The notes beneath the pieces are model-generated. The model saw only the letters and a list, made by a program, of their open reading frames with translations. It searched no databases and had not been told where the DNA came from. Both the position numbers and the translations under genes were made by a program. From the NCBI GenBank assembly GCA_035499655.1, contig DATJYL010000222.1, positions 1-45,613 on the forward strand: a DNA stretch of 45,613 nucleotides, given 5' to 3'. The stretch comes from Pirellulales bacterium. GTDB taxonomy: Bacteria > Planctomycetota > Planctomycetia > Pirellulales > JADZDJ01. This document shows positions 1 through 8,805 of this stretch, one piece after another (position 1 is the stretch's first letter; each line of letters starts with the position of its first letter).

Positions 1-112
1 GACACTGCCTTTGTTCTGACACTGCCTTTGTTCTGACACTGCCTTTGTTCTGACACTGCCTTTGTTCTGACACTGCCTTTGTTCTGACACTGCCTTTGTT
101 CTGACACTGCCT
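1..112. repeat. 17-bp tandem repeat array, truncated by the window edge
   Basis: Six perfect head-to-tail copies of the 17-mer GACACTGCCTTTGTTCT are followed by a 10-base partial copy, after which the sequence becomes unique. The array starts at base 1, so its true length is unknown. There are no spacers between units, so it is not a CRISPR. Perfect identity between copies points to recent slippage or expansion. No protein reading is apparent and I cannot assign a function. Confidence 0.95.
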
Positions 113-508
113 ACTGAGTCAGAACTGCGGCAAACTGTTATGCGAACTCACCCCGTTTTGGCTACCGGCATTTCTTTGCCGCAACGAGCGTTGCCACAAA
201 GCTTGCCCTGAGATGCCGGTCCGCACTGACCCGCTGCGATCATATCGTTCCAATTAGCTGCGCGACAATAACAGGATTAGTCACTGAGGCGGCGCGCTCG
301 CCTGCGCTTCCGATCATAATCTCGCCGCGTAAAAATGCAAGCGCTGACATGCGACTTTTGTGAGAAGTGTGTTAAGACCGAACCTCAATTCATAAACCGC
401 AAATTTCGCTCGGACCCCGCTCACTTTGCGGAAGACCAGGAACGTCGGGATTCGATGGAGATCAAGCTCTTCAAAGGCGGTTCAGGCCTTATCTAATCAT
501 GATTGCCG
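113..508. other. Intergenic stretch without a recognisable gene
   Basis: About 400 bp lie between the tandem array and the 3' end of the minus-strand MFS gene. I see no convincing coding frame, tRNA or strong terminator hairpin here. Confidence 0.5.
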
Positions 509-1879
509 TTAACTAGCAGTGCCGCCAGGCTTGGCAGGGGTGGAGCCGCCGTTTTGGCCCAGAATTCGCCGCCATTGCCAGGCTCCGGGTTCCAAAATTG
601 CCATCGCCAAAGGCACAGCCAGCAATCGTAACACAAGTGCCAAGCCGAAAATTGCAACGTACGGATTCACTCCGACCCAACCCCAGCGGGCCGGAGCGTC
701 GGCATCGGCAAGCCAATCGAACAAAAATCCCCCGGCCAATGTGGCCAGCGCATGGCAAACGCTGGCCAACGCTTCGTGCGCCCCCACATAGGGCGATTTT
801 TCTTCCGCCGGCGCCAACTTCAGGGCCAAATTTGGCAAGCAGATATTGTGACCTGCGTAAAATGACCACAACGCCCAAGCTCCCAACAGGAGCCACGCGT
901 GCCAGGCCGGCGCCGGCGAGGCGATTAGAAAAAACACCATCGCGACCGAAACCATCCATTGGCAAGCGATCAAGACCGGCCGGTTGCCATAGCGATCGCT
1001 GAATGGGCCTGCCCACCGCGACACGCCGATCTGACCCACTTGCATGACGTTTCGCATGATGGTCATGTCGCCCACGCCCAGCAACAACACATTTTTGGGA
1101 AACGACTTTTCGGCTGCCTGCGAAATGCCGTTCGCAATCGAAAGTCCAGCCCGAAACGAAAGCAGCCGACGAAATTGCCACTGCCGAAACGGGGTCAGCA
1201 TCGCACGCCACGGTATGCCGACCAAGCTCGGCACATTGCCTTCCGCGGGCATCAACCATAAGGGAACGAGCGAAGCCAACATGCAGGCTGTGCCCACCGC
1301 GTTGGGAATGGCGTAACCAAGCAGCTTCATGCTCGGCACGCTTTTGTAGGCCGCGCTCCAATGATCGGCAAAAAAACCTGCCGCAAGCGCCGTCGGAATG
1401 CTGACGCAAAGCTGCACCACTTGTCGCCAGCCGAAATAATTCCCGCGCACTCGCAATGGCGCCAGTTCTGCAAACCAGGACCAGAGCGCAATGTAGCCGA
1501 TAAAATCGAGCACCTGATAAATACAGACGACGGTAATCAGTAGTGCCAGGGCGATCCCCGGCGGCATACTCGGCGCCAGCCAACCGACCAGCGGCAAACC
1601 CAACAACACCAGGTAGCCCGTCCCCAATGCTCCCAGGCAGGTTCGCTTCGTGCTGCCTGAAAAAGCAATGATCGCCGGGGTGAATAACCGCAGCAGCCCT
1701 GCCAAGGAGGGTGCGGCCAACAGCAGGCTTAACCCCCGCCCTTTCGCTCCCAAATCCTGAGCCAAATAGGTGACGAGGGCGCCGGTGGTCAGCGCATAAC
1801 CCAGCGAGTAAACCGCCGCGTTGATCAGTCCCAGCCGCAGTGCTCGGCGGCGCGCAATTGGCGTCAGTCGATTGGCCAT
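509..1879 (-). CDS. MFS transporter
   Basis: Predicted 456-aa polytopic inner-membrane protein of the major facilitator superfamily. The N-terminus is basic (MANRLTPIARRR) and is followed by about 12 hydrophobic segments in two halves separated by a loop near the middle. Length and helix count fit the family (400-500 aa), but no motif reveals the substrate. The ATG at 1879 is preferred: the frame can be extended to a TTG at 1912, but neither start has a clear ribosome site and the extra residues are not hydrophobic. It lies 65 bp downstream of hemC on the same strand and may be the last gene of the comF-DUF502-hemC run. Whether it has any role in tetrapyrrole metabolism is unknown. Confidence 0.85.
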   Translation of the reverse strand: MANRLTPIARRRALRLGLINAAVYSLGYALTTGALVTYLAQDLGAKGRGLSLLLAAPSLAGLLRLFTPAIIAFSGSTKRTCLGALGTGYLVLLGLPLVGWLAPSMPPGIALALLITVVCIYQVLDFIGYIALWSWFAELAPLRVRGNYFGWRQVVQLCVSIPTALAAGFFADHWSAAYKSVPSMKLLGYAIPNAVGTACMLASLVPLWLMPAEGNVPSLVGIPWRAMLTPFRQWQFRRLLSFRAGLSIANGISQAAEKSFPKNVLLLGVGDMTIMRNVMQVGQIGVSRWAGPFSDRYGNRPVLIACQWMVSVAMVFFLIASPAPAWHAWLLLGAWALWSFYAGHNICLPNLALKLAPAEEKSPYVGAHEALASVCHALATLAGGFLFDWLADADAPARWGWVGVNPYVAIFGLALVLRLLAVPLAMAILEPGAWQWRRILGQNGGSTPAKPGGTAS

Positions 1880-1944
1880 GGCTGTGTGAAACCAGATGTG
1901 GTTGAATGTCAAAAGCTGGCCGCCGGACTACCTTTAACCACCGG

Positions 1945-2871
1945 TTACCCTTGCCTCCTGGATTGCTCGATGAGTTTTGCCGCGCCGGCCGCCAACAATT
2001 GTTCGGCGGCCTGTCGACCGATTTGAATTGCATCGGCGGCATTGCCCAGCAGGTCGACGCTCAGTCGGTCTGCTCCATCTGCGCTGAGCACGCAGGCCGA
2101 TAAGTGCAAGCGGCCGTCATCTTCCACGCGTCCCCAAGCGCCGATCGGTGCCAAGCATCCCCCGCGTAACGCGGCTAACAAGGTGCGCTCCGCCAAAACC
2201 GATTGATGTGAGGCCAAATCATCAATTTTGGATAAAACATCTCGCGTGGCCTGATCGCTTGAGCGAGCTTCCAAACCCAGCGCTCCTTGACCGACCGCCG
2301 AGAGCATCACACGCGGCGACAAGACTTCGGTGATTTGTTCGGCGAAATTCAATCGCTTCAGCCCCGCCTCCGCCAGGACCAACGCCTCGTACTGTCCGGC
2401 ACGTAGTTTTTGGAGCCGCGTTTCAACATTCGCTCGGATATCGGCCATGTGCAAATCGGGCCGAGCGTGCAGCAATTGGCTTCGCCGCCGCAAGCTCCCA
2501 GTGCCCAGCCGCGCCCCCGGCGGCAATTTGAGGAGCGTTTCCCCCTCGCGGCTCACCAACACATCAAAGGGGGATTCCCGTTGCGGTATCGCCGCCAGAA
2601 TCAAGCCCCTCACCACCTCGGTCGGCAAATCTTTGAGACTGTGGACGGCCACGTCAATGCGCCCATCGAGCAGCCACTTTTGCAGCTCTTTGGTAAACAC
2701 CCCCTGCACGCCCATGGATTCCAGCGGTGCTTCAGGCTGCTGATCGGCCGGGGTGCTAATCCGGACCACATCGCACTTCGTTCCAATTTCTCCCAAACGC
2801 ATGGCAACCCAATTGGCTTGCCACATAGCCAACGCACTGCCGCGGGTTCCAATACGAAGCGCTCGATTCAT
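1945..2871 (-). CDS. hemC: Hydroxymethylbilane synthase (porphobilinogen deaminase)
   Basis: Cytoplasmic enzyme that joins four porphobilinogen molecules into hydroxymethylbilane in tetrapyrrole (haem) synthesis. The 308-aa length is normal. Visible hallmarks are the N-terminal RIGTRGSALA, the catalytic aspartate D81 in VHSLKDLPT, the arginine-rich GTGSLRRRSQL around residues 123-133, and C239 in LRGGCLAPIG, the cysteine that carries the dipyrromethane cofactor. The start is the ATG at 2871, immediately before RALRIGTRGS. An in-frame upstream extension is only the shadow of the neighbouring gene. The start codon overlaps the DUF502 stop (ATGA, 4 bp), implying translational coupling. No other haem genes are in the window. 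Confidence 0.97.
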   Translation of the reverse strand: MNRALRIGTRGSALAMWQANWVAMRLGEIGTKCDVVRISTPADQQPEAPLESMGVQGVFTKELQKWLLDGRIDVAVHSLKDLPTEVVRGLILAAIPQRESPFDVLVSREGETLLKLPPGARLGTGSLRRRSQLLHARPDLHMADIRANVETRLQKLRAGQYEALVLAEAGLKRLNFAEQITEVLSPRVMLSAVGQGALGLEARSSDQATRDVLSKIDDLASHQSVLAERTLLAALRGGCLAPIGAWGRVEDDGRLHLSACVLSADGADRLSVDLLGNAADAIQIGRQAAEQLLAAGAAKLIEQSRRQG

Positions 2872-3770
2872 GGATTTTCCGTATCGACGGCCCCCGCCGC
2901 TCCCACCGCCAGTTGATGGCTCGGCAATACCACGCCGCAACTGATGATGAACTGAAGCGCCTGGTCGATCGTCATATTCACGTTGTGCGTTTTGCTTTGT
3001 GCAATCATCACCGGCTTCACGGTGAACAGCGCGGGCGAAGTGGGCAGCATCACCGTGACGCACGGTTCCTTCACCGCCGCACTAACATCGGTGATCGCTT
3101 CCCCCATCACCAGGCCGATGCTCCACAAACCGGGTCGAGGATATTCGATGGCCACGACTCGTTTGTAATGGGCAGGTAAGTTTTCGGCGAGATTCTCGCC
3201 GAATACGAAATCGGTGACCTGCTTCACGGCGGCATATACTTTCCGCACCATCGGCAGCCGCAATATGCCCCAATCGAACAGGCCCCCGATTTGCTTCGTC
3301 AAAAATTTCCCAAGTACGTAAAGCAACAACACAAATACGCACAAAAACACCGGCACAACCACCTGCGGCTGCAACTGCCGGGCTTCCACATAACGGCGAT
3401 AGACAGCTTCACCGGTGGCCGGCAGCGGTTCGTCAGGCAGGTTTTGATGCAGCCAGTCGACCACCCTGGACGGCACATACTGGCCGCTAGCAAGCCGGGT
3501 ATACGTCTGCCCATCGAACAGCAGCGTCGTTTGATTTGGGACCGTGCCCGGCGGTTCCTCGCGCACGTCCGCGGTGGCCCACACCAATACTTCGCGGGCC
3601 GCCAGCTTAACCGGCTCCAACACGTAAGTCTGCACGGTATTGGCCACCCATAACAAAATCACGATCGTCAGAATTGGCGGCAGCAGGAGCGACAAGCCGC
3701 GCAACAACACGCCGCGAAAAGTGCGCGGCCGGGGACGAAGTCGGCGGGCAACAGGCGGAGCGGTGGACAT
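2868..3770 (-). CDS. DUF502 family membrane protein
   Basis: Predicted 300-aa inner-membrane protein. After a basic N-terminus (RRLRPRPRTFRG) there is a first membrane helix around residues 24-45 and a second around 135-155 (VVVPVFLCVFVLLLYVLG), followed by a soluble C-terminal half with the family-like segments IYAAVKQVTDFVFGE-type and PTSPALFTVKP. DUF502 proteins are widespread in bacteria, with no firmly established bacterial function. The 4-bp ATGA overlap with hemC indicates one transcript. The comF-like gene lies 84 bp upstream on the same strand. The extra loop between the two helices (about residues 60-130) looks longer than usual for the family; this is an impression, not a measurement. 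Confidence 0.85.
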   Translation of the reverse strand: MSTAPPVARRLRPRPRTFRGVLLRGLSLLLPPILTIVILLWVANTVQTYVLEPVKLAAREVLVWATADVREEPPGTVPNQTTLLFDGQTYTRLASGQYVPSRVVDWLHQNLPDEPLPATGEAVYRRYVEARQLQPQVVVPVFLCVFVLLLYVLGKFLTKQIGGLFDWGILRLPMVRKVYAAVKQVTDFVFGENLAENLPAHYKRVVAIEYPRPGLWSIGLVMGEAITDVSAAVKEPCVTVMLPTSPALFTVKPVMIAQSKTHNVNMTIDQALQFIISCGVVLPSHQLAVGAAGAVDTENP

Positions 3771-3854
3771 CAGCTTAATCTACCACAATACACGGGTTTG
3801 GAAATTGGAATTGGCCGCGTGACTCGTACTTGGCAGTCGCCAATCACATTTTTC

Positions 3855-4610
3855 TTACAAGGCATCGTCTCCGATTCCGCGGGCGATAGCTGCCACGGTT
3901 ACCGCCGCGGCGCCGGCTGTTAGCAGGGTGTGAGCGGCCTCCGCGGCCGTGGCGCCGGTGGTCAATACATCGTCGACTAACAGGACTCGCCGATCCTGGA
4001 TTTGCCGCCCAGCGCAGACGCGGAACGATTTTCGTTGATGGATGTGCCGCTGGGCGGGCAGCACGTCGACTTGCAAAGGCGTCAGCCGACGCCGCTTCAG
4101 CACGCCGGTTTTCAGCGGCAATTTCAGCTGCGCGGCTAAGGCTTCCGCCAGCAAATCGGGTCCGTTCACGCGCCGGCGCAGTCGCCGAAGCCAATGCATG
4201 GGAAGCGGTGCCACGATCTCGGGCTTTGATTCCTGTAAATCTGCGCCGCGGCGCTCAAACAGCAAACGGCCCAGTGCTAAAGCCAGCGGTTCGTTTCGAG
4301 GCGTTTTGCAGCGAACTATGGCGCGGCTCAAATCTCCCCGATAACGCCCCAAGGCCACCACACGCTCCCAGGGAAATGCTTCCCCAGCGCAATGCTCGCA
4401 CTCGTCAGCCTCGGCAGCGATTCCTTCCAAAGGCGCGCCACAGCGCAAGCACCAACCACTGACCGGCGGCGCCAGCCGTCGACGACAATCCTGGCACAGC
4501 GCTGAATGATTACCGTGCTCCTTGTCCGATCCCGAAGCCATGTCGATATGGCACCACACGCAACGCTTCGGGTAAACCATGTCCGCCACTGCGTTGCCCG
4601 ATATCGACAC
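3855..4610 (-). CDS. ComF family phosphoribosyltransferase-like protein
   Basis: 251-aa ComF/GntX-type protein. The N-terminal zinc-finger region carries paired cysteines (C17/C20, C39/C42, C54/C57, C71/C74). The C-terminal domain has the PRPP-binding motif VLLVDDVLTTGAT at 209-221, as in type I phosphoribosyltransferases. ComF proteins are linked to DNA uptake in competent bacteria, but the reaction is unknown. I chose the GTG at 4610 because it gives VADMVYPKRC, matching the usual LLDLLFPPRC-like opening. The ATG at 4580 is the alternative and would remove 10 residues. A longer frame to 4949 is open but looks non-coding. It is the first gene of a minus-strand run with DUF502, hemC and MFS. 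Confidence 0.88.
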   Translation of the reverse strand: MSISGNAVADMVYPKRCVWCHIDMASGSDKEHGNHSALCQDCRRRLAPPVSGWCLRCGAPLEGIAAEADECEHCAGEAFPWERVVALGRYRGDLSRAIVRCKTPRNEPLALALGRLLFERRGADLQESKPEIVAPLPMHWLRRLRRRVNGPDLLAEALAAQLKLPLKTGVLKRRRLTPLQVDVLPAQRHIHQRKSFRVCAGRQIQDRRVLLVDDVLTTGATAAEAAHTLLTAGAAAVTVAAIARGIGDDAL

Positions 4611-5003
4611 CCCGCGATGCCAGGGGCTGCTTGATGCGTTCGCGGGGTCAGAAAGCCTGCGCGTCGATTTCACACGGCACCCATGCGGCGAGAGACGAAT
4701 CGGAAAAATCTTCGTTCCCAAGTCGACCAAAAGCAATGAATTAATCCAAAACCAATCCACCGACATCATAGCTCGGGCGAATTCGGCTGCAATCATGATG
4801 ACAGCACCTGATCGGTCTTGACCATTTTTTTGGGACCGGGTATGCGGTACGCGATGGGTAGGGAATTTCCTGCGAAATCGGCGCAAAGCCGCAAACGGAT
4901 GGAATGTTCCTCGACCGCGAATCGGCCTAGCGGCCCCAGGCCAAACCACCGGACCGCGCCCTCGGGCAACTCACGCCTCACTACTTGCTCCCCATCCGCC
5001 CCC
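4611..5003. promoter_or_regulatory. Divergent intergenic region between comF-like and lptG-like genes
   Basis: About 390 bp separate two divergently transcribed genes, so promoters for both must lie here. I see no good consensus -35/-10 pair and no convincing additional gene. Open frames crossing it are extensions of the flanking genes. Confidence 0.5.
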
Positions 5004-6146
5004 ATGACCATTCTCGATCGCTATTTGTTGCAGCAGTTTTTGCAAAACTTTTTGATCTGCTTTTGCAGTTTGGCCGGACTGTACATCGTCATCGATGCGT
5101 TCGGTTATCTGGACTCTTTCATTCGCGCTGCGGGCGAGCACGGAAGCCTGTGGGCCATCATGGGCGAGTATTATGGCTATCAAACAATCGGCTTTTTTGA
5201 TCGGACCAGCGGCATCCTGACGCTGGTTGCCGCCATGTTCACCATCTCGCTATTTCAGCGCTACAACGAAATGACCGCACTCCAGGCCGCCGGCATTCGC
5301 AAGTGGCGAATTATTAAACCGTTGGTGGCGGCCATCCTCGTGTTCACTGCCCTGGCAGTCGTGAACAGAGAAGTGGTCATCGCCAGTCCAGCAGTCCGTT
5401 CGCATTTGAGAACCGGCCTCGCTCAAGACCTCAAGGGCGAAACTGCCGTCGACATGATCCCCCGCACCGACAACAAAACCGGCATCATTCTGCGCGGCAA
5501 ACAAACCGTGGCCAAGGAGCAGTGCATCGAAAAGCCGGCTTTCGCATTGCCGGCTGAACTCGACGATTACGGTAGGCAGTTGACTGCCGCCAAAGCCTTT
5601 TATCAGCCGTGCAACACCGAGCATCCCAACGGATATTTGCTGAAAGGGGTCACGCTCCCGAAATCGATCGCTTCCAAGCCAACGCTCAGTTTAGATGGCG
5701 AACCCGTGATTCTGACGCCCCACGATTACCCCTGGCTGGCGCCCGACGATTGCTTCGTCGTCAGCGGCATTACCTTCGAATACTTGGCCGGCGCCGACGA
5801 TTGGCGGCGAAACGCCTCGCTGCCGGAATTAGTCGCCGGTCTGCACAACCCCAGCCTCAACTTAGGGTCTGACGTGCGTGTGGCCATGCACGCGCGGGTG
5901 GTGCAACCGGTTTTAGATGTGGTGTTATTGTTCCTGGGTTTGCCGCTGTTGTTGTCGCGATATAATCGGAACGTGTTTTTCGCCATCGGGCTGTGCGTGG
6001 CGCTGGTCGTCGGATTTTATTTGGTGATCTTTGGCTGTCAGTATTTGGGGTCCAACTATTTGATTAACCCATCGCTGGCCGCCTGGCTGCCCCTGATGAT
6101 TTTTGTGCCGCTGGCCTTTTGGATGAGCGAACCCCTGCGGGAGTAA
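5004..6146 (+). CDS. LptF/LptG family permease (LPS export)
   Basis: 380-aa YjgP/YjgQ-type inner-membrane protein, one of the two permease subunits that with LptB2 extract lipopolysaccharide from the inner membrane. It opens MTILDRYLLQQF, as in LptG-type proteins. Three N-terminal membrane helices follow (about 10-33, 60-80, 100-122), with the coupling-helix-like segment MTALQAAGIRKW. A periplasmic domain comes next (about 125-285), then three C-terminal helices (about 295-378). Family architecture and length are complete. Only one permease gene is visible; the second subunit and lptB must be elsewhere. The ATG at 5004 is chosen by homology to the family opening; the in-frame upstream extension is unlikely. 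It is followed 118 bp later by the acyl-CoA ligase. Confidence 0.9.
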   Translation: MTILDRYLLQQFLQNFLICFCSLAGLYIVIDAFGYLDSFIRAAGEHGSLWAIMGEYYGYQTIGFFDRTSGILTLVAAMFTISLFQRYNEMTALQAAGIRKWRIIKPLVAAILVFTALAVVNREVVIASPAVRSHLRTGLAQDLKGETAVDMIPRTDNKTGIILRGKQTVAKEQCIEKPAFALPAELDDYGRQLTAAKAFYQPCNTEHPNGYLLKGVTLPKSIASKPTLSLDGEPVILTPHDYPWLAPDDCFVVSGITFEYLAGADDWRRNASLPELVAGLHNPSLNLGSDVRVAMHARVVQPVLDVVLLFLGLPLLLSRYNRNVFFAIGLCVALVVGFYLVIFGCQYLGSNYLINPSLAAWLPLMIFVPLAFWMSEPLRE

Positions 6147-6264
6147 GTGAAAGCAAAAGGCAAAGTGTAGAATGCAGGGGACGATTGCGGATTACTGATT
6201 GCAAATTTCCGATTGCAGACTGGGGAAGCAGGGAGTGCCGAGTGGTTTTTGGGGAGTTGCCGCT
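6147..6264. other. Intergenic segment with GATTGC repetitions
   Basis: The short spacer contains three GATTGC words within about 35 bp (near 6184, 6197 and 6212), in the style of simple dispersed repeats. A GGGGAG ribosome site about 8 bases before the ATG at 6265 ends the segment. Confidence 0.5.
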
Positions 6265-8085
6265 ATGTCCGGAGCGACGCCGTCGCTATGGCTTCAAGAC
6301 CTGACAATCCCACAAGTGTTGGAGCACACGGTCCATCGCTTTGGCCAGCGCGATGCGGTGGTCTTTCCACAGCTTGCTCTGCGCTGGAATTATCGGCAAT
6401 TCTCCGATCAGGTTGACCAGGCGGCAAGAGGCTTGTGCGCACTGGGAATCCGCCGCGGCGAGCATGTCGCCATTTGGGCCACAAATTTGCCCGAGTGGGT
6501 CGTACTGCAATTTGCCACCGCTCGGATTGGCGCTGTGTTGGTGACAATCAATCCCGCCTATCGCGCTCACGAGCTGAAATACGTGCTCCGGCAAAGCGAC
6601 GCCGTCACGCTGGTTTTGACGGACCACTACAAATCGTCCGATTACTTCGCCATGCTTGCGGAAGTTTGCCCGGAGACCATTCATTTAGCCCCCGGCGAGT
6701 CGCCGGGGGCGCGCTTGAACTCTGTCGGATTTCCGAATCTGCGCCACGTGATCACGCTCACGGGTAATCCTCCGCCGGCCGCCCTCTCCTGGCAACATCT
6801 GCTCGCATTGGGCAACACCGTGCCGCTGGAGCAAGTACGGACCGCCGCGGCGCAACTCAGGCCCACCGATCCGATCAACATCCAATACACCTCGGGCACC
6901 ACAGGTTTCCCCAAGGCCGCCATGTTAAGCCATCGCAACTTGCTGCTGAATGTTTTCTACAGCGGCCAATGCCAGGCGCTTACGGAGCAGGACCGCATTT
7001 GCATTCCCGTGCCGTTTTATCACTGCTTTGGTTGCGTGCTGGGCACGCTGATGGCTGTCACTTATGGAGCCGCCATGGTGGTGCCGGCCCAATCGTTCGA
7101 GCCCGCCGCCACGCTGGACGCCATCCAGCAGGAGCGTTGCACGTCGCTATACGGCGTGCCCACAATGTTCATCGCTCAATTGCACGATCCGTCGTTGGCC
7201 GGCCGCAATTTGAATTCGCTCCGCACGGGAATTATGGCCGGCAGTCCGTGCCCCATCGAAACCATGCGGGCGGTAGTGAACACGTTGGGTTGCCGCGAAA
7301 TCACCATTGGTTACGGCCAGACCGAAGCTTCGCCGATCATCACGCAAACCCGGATCGACGACCCGCTGGAATTGCGCGTCGAAACCGTGGGCCGGCCGCT
7401 GCCAGGGTTGGAAGTGAAAATTGTTAATACAAATTCGCTTAGCCGCGCGCCGGTAGGCGAGCGCGCTGCAGTTGGCTTGGGCGACAATCAGCCCGGCGAA
7501 TTGTGCGCCCGCGGCCATTGCGTAATGCTGGGTTATTACAACAATCCCGACGCCACAGCCGAAGCCATCGATTCCGACGGCTGGCTGCACACCGGCGATT
7601 TGGCAATTCGACTGCCGGACGGTTACTACAAAATCACCGGCCGCATCAAAGATATGGTGATCCGCGGGGGCGAAAACATTTATCCGCGCGAAATCGAAGA
7701 ATTTTTGTTCACGCACCCGTCCGTGGAACAGGTCTCCGTAGTGGGCGTGCCCGACGCCAAATTCGGCGAGGAACTGTGCGCGTGGATTAAATTGAAGCCC
7801 GGATTTTGTGCCGAGGTGGGTGATGTCGTCGCGATTGGATCGGAACGAGGAACCGCCATCCCACCGTTTAGCCGCGACGCGGAGTCTTCGGAGCGGATCG
7901 CTACCATTGTCACCGCCGACCAAATCCGCGACTTCTGCCGCGCGAAACTAGCCAAATACAAAGTCCCTCGGTACGTGAAATTCGTAACGGCGTTTCCGCA
8001 AACCGTGACCGGCAAAATTCAAAAATACAAAATCCGCGAGCAAATGCGCGACGAGCTGGGATTAAAAGAGCAGGAAACGGCGTAA
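6265..8085 (+). CDS. AMP-binding acyl-CoA synthetase (fatty-acid CoA ligase)
   Basis: 606-aa cytoplasmic ANL-superfamily enzyme that activates a carboxylic (probably fatty) acid with ATP, then transfers it to CoA. It has the P-loop-like YTSGTTGFPK (208-217), YGQTEAS (350-356), TGDL (443-446), the hinge GRIKDMVIRGGENIYPREIEE (459-479, split here as GRIKDMVIRGG and ENIYPREIEE) and the catalytic lysine K584 in VTGKIQK. The ATG at 6265 has GGGGAG upstream. It resembles medium/long-chain FadD-type ligases, but the exact substrate cannot be read. Three segments look inserted relative to the family: about 137-151, 389-408 and 514-548. Each contains DNA starting TTAGCC, and the first is a perfect palindrome. 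Confidence 0.93.
   Translation: MSGATPSLWLQDLTIPQVLEHTVHRFGQRDAVVFPQLALRWNYRQFSDQVDQAARGLCALGIRRGEHVAIWATNLPEWVVLQFATARIGAVLVTINPAYRAHELKYVLRQSDAVTLVLTDHYKSSDYFAMLAEVCPETIHLAPGESPGARLNSVGFPNLRHVITLTGNPPPAALSWQHLLALGNTVPLEQVRTAAAQLRPTDPINIQYTSGTTGFPKAAMLSHRNLLLNVFYSGQCQALTEQDRICIPVPFYHCFGCVLGTLMAVTYGAAMVVPAQSFEPAATLDAIQQERCTSLYGVPTMFIAQLHDPSLAGRNLNSLRTGIMAGSPCPIETMRAVVNTLGCREITIGYGQTEASPIITQTRIDDPLELRVETVGRPLPGLEVKIVNTNSLSRAPVGERAAVGLGDNQPGELCARGHCVMLGYYNNPDATAEAIDSDGWLHTGDLAIRLPDGYYKITGRIKDMVIRGGENIYPREIEEFLFTHPSVEQVSVVGVPDAKFGEELCAWIKLKPGFCAEVGDVVAIGSERGTAIPPFSRDAESSERIATIVTADQIRDFCRAKLAKYKVPRYVKFVTAFPQTVTGKIQKYKIREQMRDELGLKEQETA
6688..6710. repeat. Perfect 11-bp inverted repeat inside the acyl-CoA ligase gene
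   Basis: GCCCCCGGCGA (6688-6698), a one-base centre and TCGCCGGGGGC (6700-6710) form a perfect GC-rich palindrome read in frame as part of residues 142-149. It sits in a loop region between recognisable core segments, so it probably adds a surface insert. It resembles REP-like intergenic palindromes more than coding sequence. Confidence 0.9.
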
Positions 8086-8099
8086 TCAATCCCCAAGCC

Positions 8100-8113
8100 G
8101 ACGCCATGGCGTC
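8100..8113. repeat. 14-bp perfect palindrome between convergent genes
   Basis: GACGCCATGGCGTC lies in the 74-bp gap between the ends of the acyl-CoA ligase and pyrophosphatase genes. It has no loop and no T-run, so it is not a standard terminator. It may help separate the two convergent transcripts or be chance. Confidence 0.5.
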
Positions 8114-8159
8114 GATGACCGACCGCGAGTGGTTACCTGGTACCTCCGATGGCTGGAAA

Positions 8160-8726
8160 TTACAGCCGAAATCCGCTGCTTTTGTAAGAAAGTTCACCGC
8201 GGCGGAGGCGGCGGTACATGTCGAGCGCTTCGCGGATAATCTTGATGGCCTCCGGCGGGCCCAAAATATCTTCCACTTCCACGGTTTTGTGTTCCAGCTT
8301 TTTGTAATCTTCAAAAAACCGTTTGATTTCCACCAGGGTGTGCTTGGGGAGTTCCGAGCGATCGTTGTATTCCTCCACGGCCGGATCGCAGACGCTGACG
8401 GCAATGATTTTATCGTCCAGCCCTTTTTCATCGCGCATCCGCATCACGCCAATGGCCCGAGCGGTAACAATGGTCAGTGGATAAACCGGTTCCTGGCCCA
8501 GCACGAGCACGTCGAGCGGGTCGCCATCTTCGCAATGGCTGCGGGGAATGAAGCCGTAATTGGCCGGGTAGTGGACGGCGCTGTAGAGCACGCGGTCAAG
8601 GCGCAGCAGGCCGGTTTCCTTGTCGAGCTCGTATTTATTTTTGCTGCCTTGTGGCACCTCGATGACGGCGGGAAAGGCGTGCTCGATTTGATGATCGTCA
8701 ACGTAAATATCATGCAGGGGATGCAT
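8160..8726 (-). CDS. ppa: Inorganic pyrophosphatase (soluble, family I)
   Basis: 188-aa cytoplasmic enzyme hydrolysing pyrophosphate to phosphate, which pulls biosynthetic reactions forward. The family signature [11 protein letters not shown] with its metal-binding aspartates is present, preceded by the conserved YPANYGFIP and followed by the aspartate/lysine-rich core around [12 protein letters not shown]. Length is slightly above the usual 170-180 aa. The ATG at 8726 gives the natural N-terminus ([11 protein letters not shown]); upstream in-frame sequence overlaps the preceding gene and is not coding. It lies 79 bp downstream of the DUF853 ATPase on the same strand and converges with the acyl-CoA ligase, a pyrophosphate-producing enzyme, though that pairing may be chance. 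Confidence 0.96.
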   Translation of the reverse strand: MHPLHDIYVDDHQIEHAFPAVIEVPQGSKNKYELDKETGLLRLDRVLYSAVHYPANYGFIPRSHCEDGDPLDVLVLGQEPVYPLTIVTARAIGVMRMRDEKGLDDKIIAVSVCDPAVEEYNDRSELPKHTLVEIKRFFEDYKKLEHKTVEVEDILGPPEAIKIIREALDMYRRLRRGELSYKSSGFRL

Positions 8727-8805
8727 GTGCGAAGTGTAGCACATGCAAGGGCAGGTTGGCGACGGGCGGCAAGACCAGGAGTTGCTAGTTGAAAGCGAAG
8801 CTTGT

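Noticed and set aside
1-112. CRISPR array
   Set aside because: Units are directly adjacent with no spacers and are only 17 bp long; it is a tandem repeat.
513-2042. Long reverse-strand frame over the MFS gene
   Set aside because: It is antisense-frame shadow of the MFS and hemC genes; lacks protein-like composition and overlaps real genes.
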